A stretch of 64,000 nucleotides of DNA, taken from the NCBI RefSeq assembly GCF_014269285.1, contig NZ_JACOAF010000008.1, positions 62,001-126,000 of the forward strand. The letters run 5' to 3'. The DNA is from Rufibacter sediminis. Lineage in GTDB: Bacteria; Bacteroidota; Bacteroidia; Cytophagales; Hymenobacteraceae. Position 1 is the stretch's first letter. The number at the start of each line of letters is the position of its first letter. The notes under the pieces were generated by a model that had not been told where the DNA came from, ran no database searches, and saw only the letters and a list, made by a program, of their open reading frames with translations. Shown one piece after another: positions 8,973 to 17,533 of the stretch. The position numbers were made by a program, and so were the translations under genes.

Positions 8973-9720
8973 AAAGGTTAAAGCGCTTCTATTTGCGGTA
9001 TTTTGCATGGGGGGATTTGTTTTCTTGGCAGGTTTTTCTAAAGCAAGACAGGAGGTAAAAATATGTAAAAAAGTTAATATTAAAATTGATAATGAGTATA
9101 ACAATTACTTTCTTAGTGAATCGGAAGTAATGGCGCTGCTGACCCGGAATGGACGTCAGCCACTCACTGGAATGAAAAAAGAGGAGATTGACCTCAAGCG
9201 GCTGGAAATGCGGATAAAATCGCATAAATTTGTGAGGCAGGCAGAGGTCTCTCGCGATCTGGAAGGCAATATAAATGTCTTTATTCAGCAAAACAGGCCC
9301 ATAGCCCGGTTGCTAAGCACAGAGCAGGACGTGTACCTTGACGAAGAAGGAAATCAACTCCCTTTGTCGTCACTTTACACCGCCCATGTCATACCTGTGA
9401 CAGCCGCAGTGGTGACCTCGGACAAGGCCAGTTCGTTTTTTCAGGATTCGGTGGGCATCGCATATTTGTCTCTGCTACGTTACATAGAGAAGGACCCGTT
9501 TTGGAACGCCCAGCTCGCCCAGATGGACATTGACCAGAAAGGCAAGGTGAGTTTCCTGACACAGGTGGGAGATCAGCGCATTGAGTTCGGGAAACCGGTT
9601 CATGTGCAGGAGAAGTTTAAAAAGCTTTTCATCTTCTACAAAGAAGTAATGCCAGTAGTAGGCTGGGACAAGTACAGCCGCTTGAATGTAGAATACAAGG
9701 ATCAGATTATTTGTGAATAG
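8959..9720 (+). CDS. ftsQ: Cell division protein FtsQ
   Basis: Bitopic divisome protein: a short cytoplasmic N terminus, one membrane segment at about residues 8-25 (ALLFAVFCMGGFVFLAGF), then a periplasmic POTRA-like region (SESEVMALLTRNGRQPLTGMKKEEIDLKRLEMRIKSHKFVRQAEVSRDL). At 253 aa and with weak sequence conservation, the assignment rests on topology, the POTRA pattern and its position between murC and ftsA. The ATG lies inside the murC end and has a good GGAGG ribosome site about 9 bases upstream. The first 150 bases are visibly AT-richer than the neighbours. Confidence 0.9.
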   Translation: MYWNRKVKALLFAVFCMGGFVFLAGFSKARQEVKICKKVNIKIDNEYNNYFLSESEVMALLTRNGRQPLTGMKKEEIDLKRLEMRIKSHKFVRQAEVSRDLEGNINVFIQQNRPIARLLSTEQDVYLDEEGNQLPLSSLYTAHVIPVTAAVVTSDKASSFFQDSVGIAYLSLLRYIEKDPFWNAQLAQMDIDQKGKVSFLTQVGDQRIEFGKPVHVQEKFKKLFIFYKEVMPVVGWDKYSRLNVEYKDQIICE

Positions 9721-9728
9721 TTAATAAC

Positions 9729-11063
9729 ATGACGCAGAACGACAAAATAGTTGTAGGCTTAGACATTGGAACAACCAAAATTTGCGCGCTGGTAGGTAGA
9801 AAAAATGAATACGGCAAGCTAGAGATCCTTGGCTTGGGCAAAGCAGTATCTGAGGGGGTAGTGCGGGGCATGGTGAGCAACATAGACAAGACTGTTGAGG
9901 CCATCCGGAAAGCAATAAAACAGGCAGAAGAACAATCTGGCATTGACATAAAAGTGGTGAACGTGGGTATTGCCGGGCAGCACATCAAAAGCCTGCAACA
10001 CAACGGCTCCATCACGCGCACTTCTCTGGACAGCGAGATCACCGTGGAAGACGTGAACCGCCTGACCAATGACATGTACCGTCTGGTGACCCCGCCGGGC
10101 AGCGAGATCATCCACGTAATGCCACAGGACTACAAAGTGGATTACGAAGATGGTATCATGGATCCCGTGGGCATGTCAGGCGTGCGTCTGGAAGGTAACT
10201 TCCACATCATCACGGCGCAGTCCAACGCGGTGAACAACATCACCAAGTGCATCACCCGCGCCGGTCTGGAGATTGACCAGTTGATCCTGGAGCCGCTGGC
10301 CTCCTGCATGTCGGTGTTGAGCGAAGAAGAGCGCGAAGCGGGCGTGGCCCTCATTGACATTGGAGGTGGTACCACGGATCTGGCTATTTTCAAAGACAAT
10401 ATTATCCGGCACACGGCAGTTCTTCCTTTCGGGGGCAACATCATCACCTCTGACATCAAGCAGGGCTGCATGGTGATGCAAAACCAGGCGGAGCAGCTGA
10501 AAGTGCGTTTCGGGAAGGCAATCGCCGATGAAGCCTCTGATAATGAGATCGTTTCAATCCCGGGCTTGCGTGATCGGACTCCCAAAGAAATCTCCTTGAA
10601 GAACCTTGCTTTCATTATTGAAGCAAGAATGGAGGAAATTGTTGAACTCGTTTACTCAGAAATTGTTAGGAGCGGGTATGCCAACCAATTGGCGGCAGGC
10701 GTTGTGATTACCGGAGGCGGGGCGCAACTGCAAAACCTGGTGCAATTAGTAGAGTACTTGACAGGCCTTGATGCCCGTATCGGATATCCGAATGAGCATT
10801 TGGGAAAGAGCAAGATAGACTCTGTGAAAAGCCCTATGTTTGCAACTACCGTTGGTTTGGTTTTGGCTGGTTACCAGGCCTTAGATGAGCGGGTGAACCG
10901 TTACACTGAGATGGCGAACACCCCAGTGGTGCGAAGCACAAATGAGGCCAAGCCAGTTCAGAAACCAAGTGGTGGCGGGGGAAGCGACTTCTTCAAGAAG
11001 ATCTTCGAACGTACCAAAGGCATGCTGATCGATGATTTTGACGATAAGCAACAGAACTATTAA
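9729..11063 (+). CDS. ftsA: Cell division protein FtsA
   Basis: Actin-fold ATPase that tethers FtsZ to the inner membrane and recruits later divisome proteins. The 444 aa begin with the phosphate-1 loop VVGLDIGTTKICALVG; the SHS2/1C region follows (LGLGKAVSEGVVRGMVSNIDKTVEAI). The phosphate-2 motif ALIDIGGGTTDLAIF and adenosine motif GVVITGGGAQLQNL are clear. The C terminus (SDFFKKIFERTKGMLIDDFDDK) has basic and hydrophobic residues and may form the membrane-targeting helix. It starts 8 bases after ftsQ and is followed 23 bases later by ftsZ. Confidence 0.97.
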   Translation: MTQNDKIVVGLDIGTTKICALVGRKNEYGKLEILGLGKAVSEGVVRGMVSNIDKTVEAIRKAIKQAEEQSGIDIKVVNVGIAGQHIKSLQHNGSITRTSLDSEITVEDVNRLTNDMYRLVTPPGSEIIHVMPQDYKVDYEDGIMDPVGMSGVRLEGNFHIITAQSNAVNNITKCITRAGLEIDQLILEPLASCMSVLSEEEREAGVALIDIGGGTTDLAIFKDNIIRHTAVLPFGGNIITSDIKQGCMVMQNQAEQLKVRFGKAIADEASDNEIVSIPGLRDRTPKEISLKNLAFIIEARMEEIVELVYSEIVRSGYANQLAAGVVITGGGAQLQNLVQLVEYLTGLDARIGYPNEHLGKSKIDSVKSPMFATTVGLVLAGYQALDERVNRYTEMANTPVVRSTNEAKPVQKPSGGGGSDFFKKIFERTKGMLIDDFDDKQQNY

Positions 11064-11074
11064 CGCGTAATTTC

Positions 11075-11080
11075 AGGAGA
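11075..11080 (+). promoter_or_regulatory. Strong Shine-Dalgarno site of ftsZ
   Basis: AGGAGA, 6 bases before the ftsZ ATG. Purine-rich ribosome sites this close to consensus are infrequent in Bacteroidota, so it stands out and confirms the ftsZ start at 11087. Confidence 0.6.
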
Positions 11081-11086
11081 GATAAC

Positions 11087-12595
11087 ATGAGTTTTTCATC
11101 GTATAAGTTTGATGTGCCATCACACTCCAAATCCATCATCAAGGTAATTGGTGTTGGCGGGGGAGGAAGCAATGCCGTGAACCACATGTTCAACCAAGGC
11201 ATTAAGGACGTGGAGTTTGTGGTGTGCAATACCGATGAACAGGCGTTGAAAAGTAGCAGTGTGCCCAACAAGCTCCAGATTGGGACCACCCTCACCGAAG
11301 GGCTGGGGGCCGGGGCTAACCCGGAGCGTGGCAAGCAGGCTGCCTTGGAAAGCAAGGAAGAAATCAGAGAGCTCTTAGGTGCCCATACCAAGATGGTGTT
11401 CATCACCGCGGGGATGGGTGGCGGAACCGGAACGGGTGCCGCCCCGGTGATTGCCAAAGTAGCAAAGGAAATGGATATCCTTACCGTGGGTATTGTGACT
11501 GCTCCCTTTGCTTTTGAAGGACGTAAGAAACGCACCGCCGCCGATAACGGAATCAAAGAACTTAGCCAGAACTGCGATACCGTTCTTGTTATCCTCAATG
11601 ACAAACTACGGGAGATGTTTGGGAACCTGCCTATCCGGGCGGCGTTTGCCAAAGCAGACAACGTCTTAACCACTGCCGCTAAATCTATTGCCGAGATCAT
11701 CACGGTGACGTCTGAGGTGAACGTGGACTTTGAAGACGTGAAAACGGTCATGAAAGACTCTGGTGCCGCCGTGATGGGTTCTGCCATCACCGAAGGCGAA
11801 AACAGAGCCTTGCGTGCTGCCGAGGAATCCCTGTCTTCTCCGTTGCTGAACAACACCGATATTCACGGGGCGCAGAAAATCCTTCTTTCCATCATGTCTG
11901 GCGACCAAGCGGAACTGGAGATGGATGAACTGACAGAGATTACGGATTACATCCAGGAGAAAGCCGGCGATGACTCAGAGGTGATCTTTGGTCACGGCAT
12001 TGATTCAACATTGGGCACCAGCATCCGGGTGACCGTGATTGCCACTGGATTTGCGCGGGAAATTGAAAGCCTGCCTGCTCCAAAAAAGTCTATTGAGGCC
12101 GGAATCATTGGAGCGACTGCGCCTCAGGCAGTAACAGAAGAAGTTACAGAGCCAGTAGCTCCAGTTGTATCCACTACCTACTCGGTAACTCCACCTGCTT
12201 CGGCTACGCAGTTAGTAGCCAATGAGCCGGTGCGGAAGCCGGCACCAGTAGCGGAGAACAACAACAGAATCGTTTTCGATCTGGATTCTGACAGCGGCTT
12301 GGTTTCTCCTTCCTATGAAGAAGAGGCCGTGAGCACGCCAGAGCCGGTTCAGGAGAACAGAGATCCACAGCAAAACAGAATGGACGAACGCCGTGAGCGC
12401 CTTCGCAGACTAAGTGCTGATGCTTATTCAGATGCCTCTATCAAAGAGAAACTGGAAGTACCGGCTTACCTGCGCAGAAACGTGCAACTGGAGAATGTAG
12501 TCCCTTCCGCCGAGCAGAAGATATCCCGTTTTAACCTGAACGATGACAATGAACTATTAGGCGACAACCGTTTCCTGCACGATAATGTAGACTAG
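11087..12595 (+). CDS. ftsZ: Cell division GTPase FtsZ
   Basis: Tubulin-like GTPase that forms the division ring. The 502 aa begin with a short N-terminal tail, then GVGGGGSNAVNHM. The tubulin signature GGGTGTG is at residues 111-117 and the T7 synergy loop NVDFEDV at residues 212-218. After the globular core (to about residue 325) comes a long Pro/Val/Glu-rich linker of about 150 residues. The tail ends in a conserved-looking segment (LEVPAYLRRNVQLENV, then ISRFNLNDDNELLGDNRFLHDNVD) that may be the partner-binding peptide. It is the last gene of the cluster and is followed by a strong terminator. Confidence 0.98.
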   Translation: MSFSSYKFDVPSHSKSIIKVIGVGGGGSNAVNHMFNQGIKDVEFVVCNTDEQALKSSSVPNKLQIGTTLTEGLGAGANPERGKQAALESKEEIRELLGAHTKMVFITAGMGGGTGTGAAPVIAKVAKEMDILTVGIVTAPFAFEGRKKRTAADNGIKELSQNCDTVLVILNDKLREMFGNLPIRAAFAKADNVLTTAAKSIAEIITVTSEVNVDFEDVKTVMKDSGAAVMGSAITEGENRALRAAEESLSSPLLNNTDIHGAQKILLSIMSGDQAELEMDELTEITDYIQEKAGDDSEVIFGHGIDSTLGTSIRVTVIATGFAREIESLPAPKKSIEAGIIGATAPQAVTEEVTEPVAPVVSTTYSVTPPASATQLVANEPVRKPAPVAENNNRIVFDLDSDSGLVSPSYEEEAVSTPEPVQENRDPQQNRMDERRERLRRLSADAYSDASIKEKLEVPAYLRRNVQLENVVPSAEQKISRFNLNDDNELLGDNRFLHDNVD

Positions 12596-12596
12596 G

Positions 12597-12637
12597 CGTT
12601 TTAGCCCTGTTTTCAAAAAAGGAGCCCTGAAACAGCG
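12597..12637. repeat. Degenerate palindromic repeat fused to the ftsZ terminator
   Basis: GCGTTTTAGCCCTGTTTTC followed by GGAGCCCTGAAACAGC: a poor copy of the family whose right arm is the left arm of the terminator hairpin. Confidence 0.5.
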
Positions 12638-12659
12638 TATGTTTCAGGGCTCCTTTTTT
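12615..12659 (+). terminator. Intrinsic terminator of the division cluster
   Basis: Perfect 19-bp stem (AAAAAAGGAGCCCTGAAAC and its complement) with a 7-base loop and a T run in the 3' arm, 20 bases after the ftsZ stop. The A run on the left arm makes it usable in both directions. Confidence 0.9.
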
Positions 12660-12660
12660 G

Positions 12661-12914
12661 TTTTTAAGCTTTAAACGGATTCGCCTCTATTCAATACGGA
12701 TGTTTACTCCATAACTGTCTAATCTTTTTTGTTATTTGCGACGCTTGTCTAATTCCTGTCAATGATGTGAACATTCGCTAAACTATGGCGCGGAAGTTAC
12801 TTCCGTGACTTCCCCTAGCAATTCTCGCAAGCAACTTCCAAGCTATGCTGGAAAGCCAATACGCGTAAATCAGGATGTAATAGAGAGAGAGGTTAGAAAG
12901 TTGATTTACAAGTT
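12661..12914. other. Non-coding spacer with a small structured block
   Basis: No gene is visible. Bases 12791-12805 form the perfect palindrome CGGAAGT-T-ACTTCCG, and 12836-12853 form a second hairpin TTCCAAGC-TAT-GCTGGAA. The surrounding 12787-12868 block looks like a compact repeat unit rather than random spacer. Confidence 0.5.
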
Positions 12915-12954
12915 GCGTTTTAAGGCTGTTTTCTGAAAAGAAGCGCTAAAACGC
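12915..12954. repeat. Palindromic intergenic repeat, copy 3
   Basis: GCGTTTTAAGGCTGTTTTC / GAAAAGAAGCGCTAAAACGC; outer 8 bp perfect, inner part with mismatches. It lies 6 bases beyond the stop of the flavin reductase gene on the - strand. Confidence 0.7.
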
Positions 12955-12960
12955 AGGTAG

Positions 12961-13485
12961 CTAAAAAGACAGAAACTCCTCAATCTGTTCTTCCAGCAAT
13001 TGGCGGTACAAGGCATTGGTGAATTGCCCCTCCTGCATGTGTTTGTGGATGTAGGGGAAACGAGGTTTCTGAGCCAGAAGATGAAGGCCGCAATAGTGCA
13101 GCACATCTGTGAGGTGACTTAAGGCAATGTTGCCGCCCTGTCCGCCGGTGGATAGGCCCACCAAAGCGCCTTTCTTTCGGCGCAGCGCATCTGGATATTC
13201 CAGGCCATCAATAAACGCTTTCAGAACGCCAGGGTAGGAGCAGTTGTACTCGGGTACAATAAAGACGATTTTCTGGACGGCCGCCACGCGTTCTCTCAGC
13301 GCCAGGAACTCCTGTGAATACAGCTCGCGCTTGTAAAGATTGGGAGAGGCAAAATCAAGGGGGAGGTCCTGTAAGTCTAGTATTTCGGAAGCCTGTTCTC
13401 GGGCCGTAAGCAGCTGTTGGTAGAGTTTGGCCACCTTGAGCGTGATGGAATTCGGCCGGTTTGTACCCGATATAATGAGTATCAT
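12961..13485 (-). CDS. NADPH-dependent FMN reductase family protein
   Basis: Predicted cytoplasmic flavodoxin-fold oxidoreductase of 174 aa. The N terminus MILIISGTNRPNSITLKVA carries the FMN phosphate-binding loop (GTNRPNS). The block VPEYNCSYPGVLKAFIDGLEYP matches the PEYN-x-S-x-PG-x-LKN-type motif of NADPH:FMN reductases and azoreductase-like proteins. The physiological acceptor cannot be deduced. It appears to be a single gene between the ftsZ terminator and the sdh operon, which is also on the - strand and ends upstream of it with its own terminator. Confidence 0.85.
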   Translation of the reverse strand: MILIISGTNRPNSITLKVAKLYQQLLTAREQASEILDLQDLPLDFASPNLYKRELYSQEFLALRERVAAVQKIVFIVPEYNCSYPGVLKAFIDGLEYPDALRRKKGALVGLSTGGQGGNIALSHLTDVLHYCGLHLLAQKPRFPYIHKHMQEGQFTNALYRQLLEEQIEEFLSF

Positions 13486-13576
13486 GCAGATCTGTGTTTT
13501 GCTTGTAGAACAGGGGAAGCAGGGGTAAAGTTACGGCTTTTGTTTTCAACCGCTAACCTCCAGTTTAAGTTGGCGC

Positions 13577-13612
13577 GTTTACGGGGCCTTTTAGGAAAAC
13601 CAGGCTTAAAAC
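13577..13612. repeat. Palindromic intergenic repeat, copy 4
   Basis: GTTTACGGGGCCT / CAGGCTTAAAAC around TTTAGGAAAAC. Imperfect left arm; directly abuts the sdhB terminator hairpin. Confidence 0.65.
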
Positions 13613-13614
13613 AA

Positions 13615-13648
13615 AAAGGCGAAGCCTCCGTGAAGAAGCTTCGCCTTT
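13615..13648 (-). terminator. Terminator after sdhB
   Basis: Perfect 11-bp stem AAAGGCGAAGC / GCTTCGCCTTT with a 12-base loop, 22 bases beyond the sdhB stop. The A/T ends fit intrinsic termination, and it is likely bidirectional. Confidence 0.75.
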
Positions 13649-13669
13649 AAGATAAAAATAAGGGATTCT

Positions 13670-14452
13670 CTAGACGTTCTCAGACGTGAAAGAAGCACCA
13701 ATGTATTCACGGTTCAGCATGGCGATATTCTCCAGCGAGATACCTACCGGGCACTCTGCCGCGCAGGAACCGATGTTGGTACAAGCCCCGAAGCCTTCTT
13801 TGTCCATCTGGGCCACCATGTTCTCCACGCGCGTCTTACGCTCTACCTGACCCTGTGGCAACATGGCCAGCTGAGATACTTTGGCAGATGTGAAAAGCAT
13901 GGCAGATCCGTTCTTACAAGCCGCTACACAGGCCCCGCACTGAATACAGGTTGCCGCGTCAAAAGCTTTGTCAGCGATGGTCTTCGGGATCGGAATCTCG
14001 TTTGCGTCAGGTACCCCACCGGTGTTCACCGAGATGTACCCACCGGCCTGCTGAATTCTATCCAGGGCAGAACGGTCGGTGCAAAGGTCTTTCAGTACCG
14101 GGAACGGACCTGCTCTCCAAGGCTCAATGGTGATGGTGTCACCGTCAGAGAACTTGCGCATGTGCAGCTGGCAGGTGGTGGTGCCGCGCTCTGGCCCGTG
14201 CGCCCGTCCGTTGATGTACAGGCTGCACATCCCGCAGATACCTTCGCGGCAGTCATGGTCAAACGCCACCGGATCAATGCCTTTCAGGAGCAGGTCCTCG
14301 TTCAGCACGTCCATCATTTCCAGGAAAGACATCTCCGGGGAGATATCTTTTATTTGATATGTTTCCAGGTTGCCCGCCGCCTTGGAGTTCTTCTGTCTCC
14401 ACACTTTCAGCGTCAGGTTCATTGGTTTGCTGTTAGGATTATTACCAGCCAT
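13670..14452 (-). CDS. sdhB: Succinate dehydrogenase/fumarate reductase iron-sulfur subunit
   Basis: Iron-sulfur subunit of complex II that relays electrons from SdhA to the membrane quinone. The 260 aa contain the [2Fe-2S] ligands in [19 protein letters not shown] with a further Cys in TTTCQLH. They also contain [11 protein letters not shown] for [4Fe-4S] and [15 protein letters not shown] for [3Fe-4S]. Gene order sdhC-sdhA-sdhB and the sequence style are those of Bacteroidota complex II working with menaquinone. A 117-base gap separates it from sdhA; the TLKVWRQ N terminus supports the ATG at 14452. Confidence 0.96.
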   Translation of the reverse strand: MAGNNPNSKPMNLTLKVWRQKNSKAAGNLETYQIKDISPEMSFLEMMDVLNEDLLLKGIDPVAFDHDCREGICGMCSLYINGRAHGPERGTTTCQLHMRKFSDGDTITIEPWRAGPFPVLKDLCTDRSALDRIQQAGGYISVNTGGVPDANEIPIPKTIADKAFDAATCIQCGACVAACKNGSAMLFTSAKVSQLAMLPQGQVERKTRVENMVAQMDKEGFGACTNIGSCAAECPVGISLENIAMLNREYIGASFTSENV

Positions 14453-14569
14453 TTTCTTTCTAATTAAGAATTACGAATGTTGAAGTAGAAATCAGAAAAG
14501 AGGGGTTGTTCTAACTCAGAACAAAGGTTGCGGTCTCTTAATTCTTACTTCCTGCTTCATAATTATTCA

Positions 14570-16483
14570 TTACTTATAGCTTCTTTGCGTCAGTTTCACG
14601 TTCTCGAACTTCAGCTCCTCTTTGTGCAGCACCGGCTGTTGGTTAGGGCCGGTGTACTCCCACGCCGCTACGTAGGTGTAGTTCTCATCGTCACGGAGGG
14701 CTTCGTTCTCTGGGGTCTGGTACTCCTCACGGAAGTGACCGCCACAAGATTCGTTACGGTTCAAGGCATCTTCCACCATCAGTTCACCCAGTTCCAGGAA
14801 GTCGGCCACGCGGCCTGCTTTCTCCAGGGTAACATTCAGCTCTTCGTTGGTGCCCAGAATCTTCACGTCTCTCCAGAACTCATCACGCAGCTTTCTAATC
14901 TCCTGTTTGGCAAACTGCAGGCCTTCCGCGTTACGGGCCATGCCGCAGTAATCCCACATGATGTGCCCAAGGGCTTTGTGGAAATCATCAACGGTTCTGG
15001 TTCCGTTGATGCTCAACAGACGGTTCACATCTGCCTGCACATTAGCTTCCGCCTCTTTGAAGGCAGGGTGGCTGGTTTCAACTCGGGCAGTAGGGTTCTG
15101 CGCCAGGTAATCGCCAATGGTGTAAGGAATTACGAAGTAACCATCAGCTAAACCTTGCATCAAAGCCGAAGCTCCTAAGCGGTTGGCACCGTGGTCAGAG
15201 AAGTTACACTCACCTGTGGCGTACAAGCCTGGTACGGTAGTCATGAGGTTGTAATCTACCCACAGACCGCCCATTGTGTAGTGAACCGCCGGGTAAATCC
15301 GCATGGGTTGCTCATACGGGTTCTCGCCGGTGATCTTGGAGTACATGTCAAAGAGGTTCCCGTATTTCTGGCTGATTTTCTCTAAACCTTCGCGTTTGAT
15401 GGCATCGGCAAAGTCAAGGTACACGGCCAGTTTGGTGGTTCCTACGCCGCGTCCTTCGTCGCAGGCCAGTTTGGCGTTACGGGAAGCCACGTCACGAGGC
15501 ACCAGGTTACCGAAGGATGGATATTTGCGCTCCAGGAAGTAGTCGCGCTCGTCCTCGGGGATTTGGTCCGCTGGACGGTTATCACCTACCGCTTTCGGCA
15601 CCCACACCCGACCATCGTTCCGCAGGGACTCAGACATCAGCGTGAGCTTAGACTGGTAACCGCCCGATACAGGAATACAGGTGGGGTGAATCTGCGTAAA
15701 GCATGGGTTAGCGAACAAAGCACCTTTCTTGTGGGCTCTCCAGATGGCCGTGGTGTTGGAACCCATGGCGTTGGTAGAAAGGAAGAACACGTTTCCGTAA
15801 CCACCGGTGGCCAGAATCACAGCGTGGGCGCTGTGCGATTCAATTTTACCGGTAATCAGGTGACGCGTCACAATACCACGGGCTTTGCCGTCTACCATGA
15901 CCAGGTCCAGCATCTCGGTGCGTGGGTACATCTTCACTTTCCCGTAAGCAATCTGACGGTTCAGGGCAGAGTAGGCACCCAACAGCAACTGCTGACCGGT
16001 TTGTCCCCGGGCGTAGAAGGTCCGGCTTACCTGCGCACCCCCGAAGGAGCGGTTCGCCAGCAATCCGCCGTACTCACGGGCGAAAGGAACGCCTTGCGCC
16101 ACGCATTGGTCAATGATGTTCACGCTCACCTGCGCCAGACGGTACACGTTGGCTTCGCGGGCGCGGTAGTCACCACCTTTAATAGTGTCATAGAACAGAC
16201 GGTACACGCTGTCACCGTCGTTCTGGTAGTTCTTAGCGGCGTTGATACCTCCCTGAGCGGCAATGGAGTGGGCTCTACGCGGGCTGTCCTGGTAGCAGAA
16301 CGCCTTCACGTTGTAGCCAAGCTCGGCCAGAGTGGCAGCAGCAGAAGCTCCGGCCAAACCGGTTCCCACCACAATGATGTCGTATTTACGCTTGTTGGCT
16401 GGGTTCACCAGCTTCACATTGAATTTATGCTTGTCCCATTTTTCGGCCAATGGCCCTTCAGGAATCTTTGAATCTAAAATCAT
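14570..16483 (-). CDS. sdhA: Succinate dehydrogenase/fumarate reductase flavoprotein subunit
   Basis: Catalytic flavoprotein of complex II, oxidising succinate to fumarate (or the reverse). The 637 aa include the FAD dinucleotide loop [21 protein letters not shown] and the covalent-FAD histidine block [18 protein letters not shown]. Also present are the active-site segments [16 protein letters not shown] and [12 protein letters not shown] and the C-terminal [20 protein letters not shown]. It starts 12 bases after the sdhC stop, and the N-terminal extension before the FAD loop ([21 protein letters not shown]) is typical of the Bacteroidota form. Confidence 0.97.
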   Translation of the reverse strand: MILDSKIPEGPLAEKWDKHKFNVKLVNPANKRKYDIIVVGTGLAGASAAATLAELGYNVKAFCYQDSPRRAHSIAAQGGINAAKNYQNDGDSVYRLFYDTIKGGDYRAREANVYRLAQVSVNIIDQCVAQGVPFAREYGGLLANRSFGGAQVSRTFYARGQTGQQLLLGAYSALNRQIAYGKVKMYPRTEMLDLVMVDGKARGIVTRHLITGKIESHSAHAVILATGGYGNVFFLSTNAMGSNTTAIWRAHKKGALFANPCFTQIHPTCIPVSGGYQSKLTLMSESLRNDGRVWVPKAVGDNRPADQIPEDERDYFLERKYPSFGNLVPRDVASRNAKLACDEGRGVGTTKLAVYLDFADAIKREGLEKISQKYGNLFDMYSKITGENPYEQPMRIYPAVHYTMGGLWVDYNLMTTVPGLYATGECNFSDHGANRLGASALMQGLADGYFVIPYTIGDYLAQNPTARVETSHPAFKEAEANVQADVNRLLSINGTRTVDDFHKALGHIMWDYCGMARNAEGLQFAKQEIRKLRDEFWRDVKILGTNEELNVTLEKAGRVADFLELGELMVEDALNRNESCGGHFREEYQTPENEALRDDENYTYVAAWEYTGPNQQPVLHKEELKFENVKLTQRSYK

Positions 16484-16495
16484 AGAGTTCGCTTA

Positions 16496-17185
16496 TTACA
16501 AAACAACGTCTTTGATGAAAAAGTAAAGCGGCATGGCGGCAAAACCCGCTGGTACCACAATGGAGAAGAAAGCCCCGAATTTCTGAATGGCCGGGGTGTA
16601 TTTTTTATGGTTCAACCCTAACGTGTGGAACGCGCTGGAGAACCCGTGGTACAAGTGGTAGCCAAGGGCAATCTGACCTAACACATAGATCAACACATAC
16701 CACCACAAGTGAAAAGACTGCACCACCACTGAGTACAGGTCATCATAATCAGTACCTTCAATGGGAATCATGTTAGGCTCGCCGAAGCGCGCGCGCCAGA
16801 AAAAGTTATAGAGGTGGATGATCAGAAACACCAGAATAACGGTTCCCAACAAGCCCATGTTGCGAGAAGACCAGTTGCTGTTGTCCTGCGGGCGGTTGTA
16901 CGCATACTGAACGGGTCTCACGCTTTTGTTCCGGCGGGTAAGCACCAGGGCCTCGTAAATGTGGAACACGAAGCCTAACACCAGCACTATCTCCATGGTG
17001 CGGATTAATGGGTTGGTGGCCATGAAATGGGAATAGATGTTGAAGGAAGCTCCTCCGTCACCTTTAAACAATTGCAGGTTGCCCACCAGGTGCACCACCA
17101 AAAAAGAGCAGAGAAACAAACCAGTGACGGCCACCAGGAGTTTGCGCCCGATGCTACTGGAAAACGTTTTAGAAAACCAACTCAT
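16496..17185 (-). CDS. sdhC: Succinate dehydrogenase cytochrome b subunit (single-polypeptide anchor)
   Basis: Membrane anchor of complex II that binds haem b and menaquinone. The 229 aa have about five membrane helices with histidines inside several of them (FLVVHLVGNLQLF, FVFHIYEALVL, VFLIIHLYNFFW, SFHLWWYVLIY, LGYHLYHGFSSAFHTLGLNHKKY). This pattern fits the b558 single-anchor, two-haem type found in Bacteroidota and Bacillota. It is first in the sdhC-sdhA-sdhB operon and has a plausible promoter 55 bases upstream. Confidence 0.93.
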   Translation of the reverse strand: MSWFSKTFSSSIGRKLLVAVTGLFLCSFLVVHLVGNLQLFKGDGGASFNIYSHFMATNPLIRTMEIVLVLGFVFHIYEALVLTRRNKSVRPVQYAYNRPQDNSNWSSRNMGLLGTVILVFLIIHLYNFFWRARFGEPNMIPIEGTDYDDLYSVVVQSFHLWWYVLIYVLGQIALGYHLYHGFSSAFHTLGLNHKKYTPAIQKFGAFFSIVVPAGFAAMPLYFFIKDVVL

Positions 17186-17239
17186 TTTGTTGTGTTAAGG
17201 TTGATAAATAAGGTGTGTAAAGGATTGGTTAAATCTCTT

Positions 17240-17270
17240 CAAAGGTACATGCCGCGGCTTTGTCAAGCAA
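17240..17270 (-). promoter_or_regulatory. Candidate promoter of the sdhCAB operon
   Basis: Read on the - strand, TACCTTTG (17240-17247) matches the Bacteroidota -7 consensus TAnnTTTG, with TTG (17268-17270) 20 bases upstream as a -33 element. This gives a leader of about 48 bases before the sdhC ATG. Confidence 0.5.
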
Positions 17271-17502
17271 TTGTGATGTTTATTTTGAATCAATCTAAAT
17301 TGTTTACAATCATACCCCAGCTATGAAGTCGCGATTTGCCTTTTTTGCAATGTTTTCGGGAAAATACCCCAAAAACAGGAATTGATGATGTATACTACAA
17401 CAGAGCAGGGGAGATTTCGTTATAGACATAATCCTGTACCTATATAACCAAGGTCCTATAGATTTGTTCTAGTGAGACCATGGCCTATCTATAGATTCTT
17501 CT
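17248..17502. other. Divergent spacer between sdhC and the fibronectin-like gene
   Basis: No gene is seen. It contains promoter boxes at both ends and a remnant resembling half of the palindromic repeat at about 17352-17376 (GTTTTCGGG and CCCCAAAAAC). Confidence 0.4.
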
Positions 17503-17510
17503 ATCTTTGT
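17503..17510 (+). promoter_or_regulatory. -7 box before the fibronectin-like gene
   Basis: TATCTTTG, a full match to TAnnTTTG; no convincing -33 TTG is seen. It overlaps a TTG at 17507 that is in frame with the downstream gene, which argues against that TTG as start and for the ATG at 17534. Confidence 0.5.
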
Positions 17511-17533
17511 TTTTGCATGCAAAACGCTACTAT

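Noticed and set aside
13417-13650. 77-codon + strand frame over the flavin reductase start
   Set aside because: Runs antisense through the reductase gene, a palindromic repeat and the sdhB terminator.
17507-17533. TTG start extending the fibronectin-like protein by nine residues
   Set aside because: The TTG is inside the TATCTTTG promoter box, and the ATG at 17534 directly precedes a good signal peptide.
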